From Pseudorhodoplanes sp. (GTDB lineage: Bacteria > Pseudomonadota > Alphaproteobacteria > Rhizobiales > Xanthobacteraceae), in contig WBUW01000119.1 of assembly GCA_008933495.1 (NCBI GenBank), positions 1 to 7,986 on the forward strand: a DNA stretch of 7,986 bases, written 5' to 3'. The position numbers and the translations under genes are program-made. Under the pieces are notes generated by a model that saw only the letters and a program-made list of their open reading frames with translations, was not told the DNA's origin and did not search any database. This document shows positions 1-5,954 of the stretch, piece after piece; positions within the stretch are counted from its first letter, which is position 1; each line of letters begins with the position of its first letter.

Positions 1-1568
1 AGTTCGGCGGCTTGCAGCGCCGGCTCAACCTTGACGTCGCGCAGGACCTCCAGCGATTGCGGATTGAGATCGTTCTCGAACTGCGCGGCATCGGGATCGG
101 GCCGGCGAAACAGCGGATTGTAGAGCCGGACTTCGGCGGTCAATGCATCGGCGGCCGACACCCAGTGCAGCGTCGCTTTCACCTTGCGCCCGTCCGGCGC
201 ATTGCCGCCGCGCGTCGCCGGGTCATAGCTGCATCGCAGTTCGACGACATTCCCCGCCGCGTCCTTTATCGCTTCGCGGCAGGTCACGAAATACGCATAG
301 CGCAGGCGCACCTCGTTTCCGGGTGACAGCCGAAAGAATTTCTTCGGCGGGTTTTCCATGAAGTCGTCGCGTTCGATGAACAATTCACGGCCGAACCGGA
401 TCTTGCGCGTGCCGGCTTTCGGGTCGTCCGGATGATTGGCGGCCTCGAGGTCTTCGGTCTCCCCCTCCGGATAATTCTCGATCACGACCCGCAGCGGGCG
501 CAGGACCGCCATGCGGCGCGCGGCCGCCCGGTTGAGGACTTCGCGCACCGAGAAGTCGAACATGTTGGCGTCGACAATGCTGTTGGCCTTGGCAACACCG
601 ATCCGCCGCACGAAATCGCGGATCGCTTCGGGGGGAACGCCGCGGCGACGCAGCCCGGCGAGCGTCGGCATGCGCGGATCGTCCCAGCCCGAGACATGGC
701 CTGCCCTGACCAGCGCGGTGAGGACGCGCTTGGAGAGGACCGTGTAGGTGAGATTCAGGCGGGCAAACTCGTACTGGCGCGGCCGCGACGGCACCGGAAG
801 GTTTTCGATCAGCCAGTCGTAAAGCGGACGATGATCCTCGAATTCAAGCGTGCAGATCGAATGGGTAATGCCCTCGATTGCGTCGGACTGGCCATGAGCG
901 AAGTCATAGCTCGGGTAGATGCACCATTGCGTCCCGGTCCGCGGATGAGAGGCGTGTAAAATCCTGTACAGGACCGGGTCGCGCAAATTGATGTTGCCGG
1001 AGGCCATGTCGATCTTGGCACGCAGGACCCGGGCGCCGTTCGGAAACTCCCCCGCCCGCATGCGCCGGAACAGATCGAGATTTTCTTCCGCGGTGCGGTC
1101 GCGGAACGGGCTGTTGGCGCCGGGGGTGGTCAGCGTGCCCCGCGTCGCGCGCATCTCATCCTGCGACTGGTCGTCGACATAGGCCTTTCCGGCCTTGATC
1201 AGATGCGCGGCCCATTCATAGAGCTGCTCGAAATAATCCGAGGCATGATAGAGATGCGGGCCCCAATCGAAACCGAGCCAGCGCACGTCGCGTTCGATCG
1301 CGTCGATATATTCCTGTTCTTCCTTGGTCGGATTGGTGTCGTCGAACCGCAGGTGGCAGCGGCCCCCGAATTCCTGGGCGATCCCGAAATTCAGGCAGAT
1401 CGATTTTGCATGCCCAATATGGAGATAGCCGTTCGGCTCCGGGGGAAATCGGGTCACCACGGTCTGGTGGCGGCCGGACGCCAGGTCGGCCCGAACGATG
1501 TCCCGGATGAAGTCGCGTCCGGTCTCCGCGTCCGGCTTATCGCCGTAATCCTCTGCGCCGTTCGCCAT
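1..1568 (-). CDS. glnS: Glutaminyl-tRNA synthetase (GlnRS), 3' end cut by the window
   Basis: Class I aminoacyl-tRNA synthetase that joins glutamine to tRNA(Gln) in the cytoplasm using ATP. I translated the minus strand from the ATG at 1568-1566. The frame stays open for 522 codons to the window edge, so the stop and roughly 40-50 C-terminal residues (compared with E. coli GlnRS, about 554 aa) lie outside. Visible marks are the HIGH signature PPEPNGYLHIGHAKS (HIGH at residues 50-53), LRFDDTNP at about 73-80, WCIYPSYDF at 215-223, and the KMSKS equivalent VLSKR at 277-281. This is followed by GWDDPRMPT and GLRRRG, which are GlnRS-specific rather than GluRS wording. The beta-barrel anticodon-binding domain follows, with HWVSAADAL. 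The start gives 49 residues before HIGH, close to E. coli. No strong Shine-Dalgarno is present, only GGAACGAG just upstream. It is divergent from gltX. Whether a C-terminal YqeY domain is fused, as in some GlnRS proteins, cannot be seen. Identity is very secure. Confidence 0.97.
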   Translation of the reverse strand, partial: MANGAEDYGDKPDAETGRDFIRDIVRADLASGRHQTVVTRFPPEPNGYLHIGHAKSICLNFGIAQEFGGRCHLRFDDTNPTKEEQEYIDAIERDVRWLGFDWGPHLYHASDYFEQLYEWAAHLIKAGKAYVDDQSQDEMRATRGTLTTPGANSPFRDRTAEENLDLFRRMRAGEFPNGARVLRAKIDMASGNINLRDPVLYRILHASHPRTGTQWCIYPSYDFAHGQSDAIEGITHSICTLEFEDHRPLYDWLIENLPVPSRPRQYEFARLNLTYTVLSKRVLTALVRAGHVSGWDDPRMPTLAGLRRRGVPPEAIRDFVRRIGVAKANSIVDANMFDFSVREVLNRAAARRMAVLRPLRVVIENYPEGETEDLEAANHPDDPKAGTRKIRFGRELFIERDDFMENPPKKFFRLSPGNEVRLRYAYFVTCREAIKDAAGNVVELRCSYDPATRGGNAPDGRKVKATLHWVSAADALTAEVRLYNPLFRRPDPDAAQFENDLNPQSLEVLRDVKVEPALQAAE

Positions 1569-1740
1569 GGTCTCGTTCCGTTGTCTGTGCCGGCGGACCG
1601 CGACACGCGAGCCTATCTGCCAAATCCCGTCGTCCGCGCCAAGTGTCCTCTGGTTCGCCCGCGCCGCCTTGGAATCGCTGCGGTCTTTTGTGGTAGAGGT
1701 CGCGGATATCGAGTCCGCATCCGAGCCCGTCGAACCGGCT
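1569..1740. promoter_or_regulatory. Shared divergent promoter region of glnS and gltX
   Basis: This 172-bp gap separates the start codons of two divergent aminoacyl-tRNA synthetase genes, so it must carry both promoters and leaders. Candidate elements are weak. For glnS on the minus strand there is TTGGCG (plus-strand 1637-1642) and, 17 nt further, CAGATA (1614-1619). For gltX on the plus strand there is TTGGAA (1669-1674), with a -10-like GGTAGA at 1692-1697 after 17 nt. A small 5-bp stem (1702-1706 with 1714-1718) lies in the gltX leader. The presence of promoters follows from gene layout; the exact boxes are inference. Confidence 0.4.
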
Positions 1741-3171
1741 ATGTCGAAAACCGTTGTTACCCGCTTCGCGCCGTCGCCGACCGGTTTTCTGCATATCGGC
1801 GGGGCGCGCACGGCGCTCTTCAACTGGCTCTATGCGCGCGGCCGCGGCGGCAAAATGCTGCTGCGGATCGAGGACACCGATCGCGAGCGCTCGACGCAGG
1901 CGGCGATCGACGCCATCCTGGACGGCCTGAAGTGGCTCGGCATCGAATGGGATGGCGAGGTCGTCTTCCAGTTCCCCCGCGCCGCGCGTCACCGCGAGGC
2001 GGTCGAGGATCTGCTCGCCCGGGGCAAGGCCTATCGCTGCTACGCCACGCCGCAAGAGCTCGAAGAAATGCGCGAGCAGGCGCGCAGCGAAGGCCGCACC
2101 CGGCTCTATGACGGACGCTGGCGGGACCGCGATCCGGCCGACGCGCCGGCCGGCGTCAGGCCCGTCATCCGGCTCAAGGCACCGCTGACCGGTGAAACGG
2201 CGATCATGGATCAGGTCCAGGGCCGCGTGGTCTGGCAGAACGAGAACCTCGACGATTTCGTATTGCTGCGTTCGGACGGCACCCCGACCTACATGCTTGC
2301 CGTGGTCGTCGATGACCATGACATGGAGGTGACCCAAATCATCCGCGGCGACGATCACCTGAACAACGCCGCCCGGCAGACCCAGATCTACGAGGCGCTC
2401 GGCTGGCCGGTGCCGGTGATGGCCCATATTCCGCTCATCCATGGGCCGGACGGATCAAAACTGTCCAAGCGGCACGGGGCGCTGGGGGTCGATGCGTACC
2501 GCGCCATGGGCTATCTGCCGGTGGCATTGCGCAACTATCTTGTCCGCCTGGGCTGGAGTCACGGGGACCAGGAAATTTTCTCCACCGACGAAATGATCCG
2601 GCTGTTCGACCTGCCCCAGATTGGCCGCTCGCCGGCGCGCTTCGATTTCGCCAAGCTCGAACACCTGAATGGCCACTATATTCGTGGCACCGCGGACGCG
2701 GACCTCTTGGCGGAACTCGAACGCGCGCTGCCGTACATCGCCGGGGGCGAAGCGCTTGCCGGCAAGATGTCTGATCCGCTGCGCGCAAAAATCCTGGCGG
2801 CCATGCCGGCGCTCAAGGAGCGGGCGAAAACGCTGATCGATCTGCTCGACGGCACCCGCTTCCTGTGGGCGGATCGTCCGGTGCCGCTCGACGACAAAGC
2901 TGCCGCGCTTCTGACCGCCGAAGCGCGCAGGATCATCGCAAGACTGACCGCGGCGCTTGAACGGGTCGAGCCGTGGACTGCCGCCGCGCTTGAGGTCTGC
3001 GTGCGCACGTTCTCCGAAAGCGAGAACATCAAGCTCGGTTCGGTGGCGCAGCCGCTGCGTGCGGCATTGACCGGACGGACGACCTCGCCCGGCATTTTTG
3101 ATGTGCTGGCTGTGCTCGGCAAGGACGAAAGCCTGGCGCGGTTGCATGACCGCGCTGGCGAGCCGGCGTAA
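1741..3171 (+). CDS. gltX: Glutamyl-tRNA synthetase (GluRS)
   Basis: Class I synthetase that charges tRNA(Glu) with glutamate, also supplying Glu-tRNA for tetrapyrrole synthesis by the C5 route in organisms that use it. The product is 476 aa, the usual bacterial size (E. coli 471). The catalytic domain opens with RFAPSPTGFLHIGGARTALF (HIGG variant at residues 18-21, typical of GluRS), then LRIEDTDRER at 41-50, ENLDDFVLLRSDGTPTY at about 168-184, and the KMSKS equivalent DGSKLSKRHG (KLSKR at 240-244). A mainly helical anticodon-binding C-terminal half follows. The frame is open upstream to 1567, but the ATG at 1741 was chosen because MSKTVVTRFAPSPTG is the normal family N-terminus and the upstream part looks non-coding. 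No clear Shine-Dalgarno precedes it. It lies head-to-head with glnS and 253 bp before gltA. Many alphaproteobacteria carry two GluRS paralogues; which one this is, or whether it is discriminating, cannot be told by eye. Confidence 0.97.
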   Translation: MSKTVVTRFAPSPTGFLHIGGARTALFNWLYARGRGGKMLLRIEDTDRERSTQAAIDAILDGLKWLGIEWDGEVVFQFPRAARHREAVEDLLARGKAYRCYATPQELEEMREQARSEGRTRLYDGRWRDRDPADAPAGVRPVIRLKAPLTGETAIMDQVQGRVVWQNENLDDFVLLRSDGTPTYMLAVVVDDHDMEVTQIIRGDDHLNNAARQTQIYEALGWPVPVMAHIPLIHGPDGSKLSKRHGALGVDAYRAMGYLPVALRNYLVRLGWSHGDQEIFSTDEMIRLFDLPQIGRSPARFDFAKLEHLNGHYIRGTADADLLAELERALPYIAGGEALAGKMSDPLRAKILAAMPALKERAKTLIDLLDGTRFLWADRPVPLDDKAAALLTAEARRIIARLTAALERVEPWTAAALEVCVRTFSESENIKLGSVAQPLRAALTGRTTSPGIFDVLAVLGKDESLARLHDRAGEPA

Positions 3172-3250
3172 CTGCCTTTGCCCTCCATGCGCGGGTGAGT
3201 GGCAGGCTGCGATTGGGCATTCGCCACCCCTTGCGGCGTTCGCAGGAGAG

Positions 3251-3273
3251 GCCGCCGCCGGCCGGGCGGCGGC
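3251..3273. repeat. GC-only perfect hairpin downstream of gltX
   Basis: GCCGCCGCC (3251-3259) is the exact reverse complement of GGCGGCGGC (3265-3273), giving a 9-bp stem with a 5-nt loop, 79 bp past the gltX stop. No T-run follows, so a classic intrinsic terminator is not supported. It could be a 3' end-stabilising or attenuating structure, or simply a consequence of local GC skew. Confidence 0.4.
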
Positions 3274-3284
3274 GCGCCGGGCGC

Positions 3285-3424
3285 GACAATGTCTTGCGGC
3301 GCAAGATGGTATAAGGTACCCAACCGGAAAGACTCTCGGACCTCGTGAGCCTGCCGGGGCTCGCTTTCGGCGCTCCAGCCGCCGTTTGAAGTCCGTGCGG
3401 GGCTCCGGAATTGGGGAATTGAGC
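3285..3424 (+). promoter_or_regulatory. Putative gltA promoter and leader
   Basis: The 253-bp gltX-gltA gap is too long for simple read-through coupling, and gltA usually has its own promoter. The best -10 candidate is TATAAG at 3310-3315. No convincing -35 sits at the right distance; TTGCGG at 3295-3300 is too close and forms part of a small CTTGC/GCAAG hairpin (3293-3297 with 3301-3305). The leader has another 5-bp stem (3347-3351 with 3358-3362). A good ribosome binding site, GGGGA at 3413-3417, lies 7 nt before the ATG. The ribosome site is seen directly; the promoter call is inference. Confidence 0.3.
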
Positions 3425-4738
3425 ATGGACGCAAAGACGGGCACCAGCGCCAAAGTCGGAAAATTGAGCGTCGGGGAAAAGGCTTGGTCGTTTCCCGTTT
3501 ATGAGGGCACGATCGGGCCCGATGTGGTCGACATTTCGAAACTGTATGGATCGGCGGGTCTTTTCACTTACGACCCCGGCTTCACCTCGACCGCAAGCTG
3601 CGAATCCAAAATCACTTATATCGACGGTGACGAGGGCGTTCTGCTTTATCGCGGCTTCCCGATCGAGCAATTGGCCGAGCACGGCGATTTTCTGGAGACC
3701 TGTTATCTCCTGCTGTATGGCGAGCTGCCGACGGCGAGCCAGAAAGCCGATTTCGACAAGCGTGTGACCAATCACACGATGGTCCACGAACAGATGAGTC
3801 GCTTCCTGCAGGGCTTCCGCCGCGACGCCCATCCGATGGCGGTCATGGTGGGGTTGGTCGGGGCGTTGTCCGCCTTTTATCACGACTCCACGGACATATC
3901 CGATCCACACCAGCGGCTCGTGGCCTCGATCCGCATGATCGCCAAAATGCCGACCCTTGCGGCCATGGCGTACAAATACACGATCGGCCAGCCGTTCGTC
4001 TATCCGATGAACGCGCTCGACTATTCGAGCAATTTCCTGCGGATGTGCTTCGCGGTACCGTGCGAGGACTACAAGGTCAATCCGGTGCTGGCGCGTGCAA
4101 TGGATCGCATCTTCATCCTGCACGCCGACCACGAACAGAACGCCTCAACCTCGACCGTGCGCCTCGCCGGTTCATCGGGGGCCAATCCGTTCGCCTGCAT
4201 TGCGGCCGGGATAGCCTGCCTGTGGGGACCCGCGCATGGCGGCGCCAACGAGGCCGCGCTCAAGATGCTGAGCGAGATCGGAACCGTCGACCGCATTACC
4301 GAATATATCCGCCGCGCCAAGGACAAGAACGATCCGTTCCGGCTGATGGGGTTCGGCCACCGCGTGTACAAGAACTACGATCCGCGCGCGAAAATCATGC
4401 AGAAAACCTGCCATGAGGTGCTCGCAGAAGTCGGCCACAAGGACGATCCTCTGCTCGAAGTGGCGGTCGAGCTCGAGCGGATTGCGCTGCACGACGACTA
4501 TTTCGTCGAGAAGAAGCTCTATCCGAACATCGACTTCTATTCGGGCATCACGCTCAAGGCGATGGGCTTCCCGACCTCGATGTTCACGGTGCTGTTCGCG
4601 GTTGCGCGCACGGTCGGCTGGATCGCGCAATGGAAAGAGATGATCGAGGACCCCAACCAGAAAATCGGCCGTCCGCGCCAGCTCTATACCGGCGCGACCC
4701 GCCGTGACTATCAGCCGATTTCCACCCGTAAATCCTGA
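3425..4738 (+). CDS. gltA: Citrate synthase, type II
   Basis: Condenses acetyl-CoA with oxaloacetate to citrate, the entry step of the TCA cycle, in the cytoplasm. The product is 437 aa, the size of the Gram-negative type II (hexameric, usually NADH-sensitive) enzyme. The N-terminal beta-rich domain (LFTYDPGFTSTASCESKITYIDG, about residues 46-68) and GVLLYRGFPIEQLAE are typical of this type. Active-site residues inferred by alignment to the E. coli enzyme are His236 in LHADHEQNASTSTVR, His271 in WGPAHGGANEA, His312 in MGFGHRVYKNYDPRA and Asp370 in NIDFYSG, with matching spacing. The ATG at 3425 was chosen over upstream in-frame starts (frame open from 3098, overlapping gltX) because GGGGA lies 7 nt upstream and MDAKTG...KLSVG fits the family start. 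It is on the same strand as gltX and convergent with the fabH-like gene. The sequence is complete, with no missing catalytic residue. Confidence 0.97.
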   Translation: MDAKTGTSAKVGKLSVGEKAWSFPVYEGTIGPDVVDISKLYGSAGLFTYDPGFTSTASCESKITYIDGDEGVLLYRGFPIEQLAEHGDFLETCYLLLYGELPTASQKADFDKRVTNHTMVHEQMSRFLQGFRRDAHPMAVMVGLVGALSAFYHDSTDISDPHQRLVASIRMIAKMPTLAAMAYKYTIGQPFVYPMNALDYSSNFLRMCFAVPCEDYKVNPVLARAMDRIFILHADHEQNASTSTVRLAGSSGANPFACIAAGIACLWGPAHGGANEAALKMLSEIGTVDRITEYIRRAKDKNDPFRLMGFGHRVYKNYDPRAKIMQKTCHEVLAEVGHKDDPLLEVAVELERIALHDDYFVEKKLYPNIDFYSGITLKAMGFPTSMFTVLFAVARTVGWIAQWKEMIEDPNQKIGRPRQLYTGATRRDYQPISTRKS

Positions 4739-4752
4739 TCCGGCCCCGGCAT

Positions 4753-4811
4753 GGTCAGCCGGCCGTGCGATTGATCCGTTCCCGGGCCTGCCCCCGCTCG
4801 CGCGGCTGACC
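4753..4811. terminator. Inverted repeat between convergent gltA and fabH, possible bidirectional terminator
   Basis: GGTCAGCCG (4753-4761) and CGGCTGACC (4803-4811) are perfect 9-bp reverse complements flanking 41 nt of GC-rich sequence, inside the 93-bp gap between the two convergent stop codons. The position suits transcript ends from both sides. The large loop and absence of a T-run make a classic intrinsic terminator doubtful, so this is a positional inference. Confidence 0.3.
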
Positions 4812-4831
4812 TGGCCGGTCCGTGTCCGGCG

Positions 4832-5878
4832 TCAACTCAGCCGCCGGCGGTGCTCCTGCGCTGCGGCCGCGCCGTCATAGGCCCAGGTCAGATAGCTCGC
4901 GCCCCAGGTGAAGCCGCCGCCAAAGGCCGCCAGGATCAGCCGGTCGCCGGTCTTCAGACGGCGTTCATAGTCCCACAGGCAGAGCGGGATCGTGGCGGCG
5001 GTGGTGTTGCCGTATTTCTGGATCGTGACCATCACGCGGTCCATCGGCAGCCCCATCTTCTCCGCCGTTGATTCGATGATGCGCCAGTTGGCCTGATGCG
5101 GCACCAGCCACTGGATCATGTCCGCGCGCAGGTTGTTGCGGGCCATGATTTCGGCGGCAACCTCGGCCATTTTCGCGATCGCGAATTTGTAGACGGCGGC
5201 GCCTTCCTGGTGGACATAGTGCAGGCGCTTGGCCACGGTTTCGGCGCTTGGCGGCAAGCGGCTGCCGCCGGCTTTCTGATGCAGATGGATCATGCCGGCG
5301 CCGTCGGAGCGGATCACGGTGTCGAAAATGCCCTCGCCGTTGGGCGAGGGCTCGATCAGGACCGCACCGGCCCCGTCGCCGAATATCACGCAGGTCGCCC
5401 GGTCCGTGTAGTCGATAATGGCCGACATCTTGTCGGCGCCGACCACGACGACCTTGCGGCATTGCCCGGTCGCAATGAATTGCGAGGCGATGCTGATGGC
5501 ATAGATGAAACCCGAACAGGCCGCCTGAACGTCGAAACTGCCGACCGGCCCAAGGCCGACCATGTCGGCGATCAGGTTGGCGGTCGAGGGGAAGACAAAG
5601 TCCGGCGTCGTTGTCGCGCAGATCAGCAGATCGACCTCGGCGGGTGGCGTGCCGGTTCTCTCGAGGAGACCACGGACGGCCTCCGCTCCCATGTGGGAGG
5701 TGCCAAGCCCCTCACCCTTGAGAATGCGGCGTTCCTTGATCCCGGTGCGCTCGGTGATCCATGCGTCACTCGTATCCACCAACCGGGCAAGCTCGGCGTT
5801 GGTCAGGACATATTCGGGAAGGTAGCCGTAAACGCCTGTAATGGCGGGTCTTTTTGAAGTCTGGCCGTTGGCGCCCAT
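4832..5878 (-). CDS. fabH: Beta-ketoacyl-ACP synthase III (FabH-like), Bacteroidetes-type wording
   Basis: Thiolase-fold condensing enzyme. FabH joins an acyl-CoA primer, usually acetyl-CoA, with malonyl-ACP to start type II fatty acid synthesis in the cytoplasm. The product is 348 aa (E. coli FabH 317), with extra length mainly at the two ends. The catalytic triad is complete: Cys121 in QAACSGF, His261 in LVPHQANWRII and Asn291 in YGNTTAATIP. The N-terminal VDTSDAWITERTGIKERRI (about 34-52), FGDGAGAVL at 166-174 and the C-terminal AAFGGGFTWG (317-326) are also family marks. VVGADKMSAIIDYTDR and PLCLWDYERRLKTGDRLILAAFGGGFTWG recall Bacteroidetes FabH more than the usual alphaproteobacterial FabH encoded next to plsX. 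This may therefore be a second copy with a different primer preference. Other FabH-fold activities, such as BioZ-like, cannot be excluded. The ATG at 5878 has no clear Shine-Dalgarno. It is last in the lpxI-lpxB direction, 76 bp after lpxB. Family certain, exact substrate not. Confidence 0.88.
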   Translation of the reverse strand: MGANGQTSKRPAITGVYGYLPEYVLTNAELARLVDTSDAWITERTGIKERRILKGEGLGTSHMGAEAVRGLLERTGTPPAEVDLLICATTTPDFVFPSTANLIADMVGLGPVGSFDVQAACSGFIYAISIASQFIATGQCRKVVVVGADKMSAIIDYTDRATCVIFGDGAGAVLIEPSPNGEGIFDTVIRSDGAGMIHLHQKAGGSRLPPSAETVAKRLHYVHQEGAAVYKFAIAKMAEVAAEIMARNNLRADMIQWLVPHQANWRIIESTAEKMGLPMDRVMVTIQKYGNTTAATIPLCLWDYERRLKTGDRLILAAFGGGFTWGASYLTWAYDGAAAAQEHRRRLS

Positions 5879-5896
5879 AGGCCGGTCAAGCTGCTA

Positions 5897-5915
5897 TTGC
5901 CGTTATAGACGGCAA
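5897..5915. promoter_or_regulatory. Palindrome just upstream of fabH, possible operator or leader hairpin
   Basis: TTGCCGT (5897-5903) and ACGGCAA (5909-5915) form a perfect 7-bp inverted repeat with a 5-nt spacer, ending 18 nt before the fabH start codon. On the minus strand the spacer region reads TATAAC (plus-strand 5902-5907), which resembles a -10 box, but no matching -35 is obvious. It could be a repressor operator over a local promoter or an RNA hairpin in the fabH leader. The repeat is seen directly; its function is inference. Confidence 0.35.
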
Positions 5916-5920
5916 ACTAC

Positions 5921-5941
5921 GGTGTTCGCCGGGCGAACGCC
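5921..5941 (-). terminator. Hairpin directly after lpxB, weak terminator or attenuator
   Basis: Plus-strand 5921-5929 pairs with 5933-5941 (9 bp including one G-T in DNA terms, 3-nt loop, core GTTCGC/GCGAAC). It begins 13 nt after the lpxB stop when read on the minus strand. The following minus-strand sequence GTAGTTT is only a short, imperfect T-rich stretch. It may partly uncouple fabH from lpxI-lpxB expression; a full terminator is doubtful. Confidence 0.3.
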
Positions 5942-5954
5942 AGTCCGGCGCTCT

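Noticed and set aside
1567..1740. 58-residue N-terminal extension of GluRS
   Set aside because: It would begin inside the glnS start codon, is not seen in GluRS proteins, and the family N-terminus begins at 1741.
1203..2111. 302-codon plus-strand frame opposite glnS running into gltX in another frame
   Set aside because: It overlaps two confirmed genes and has no family features.
1537..2442. 301-codon minus-strand frame across the glnS start and opposite gltX
   Set aside because: It lies antisense to gltX and across the divergent promoter region, with no recognisable domain.
3098..3424. 109-residue N-terminal extension of citrate synthase overlapping gltX
   Set aside because: It lacks family resemblance, and a good ribosome binding site precedes the ATG at 3425.
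2455..4132. Long minus-strand frames (332 and 367 codons) opposite gltX and gltA
   Set aside because: They are shadows of strongly conserved plus-strand genes; their high His/Arg content reflects antisense codon bias.
5096..5857. 253-codon plus-strand frame opposite fabH
   Set aside because: The minus-strand FabH with an intact catalytic triad explains the region.
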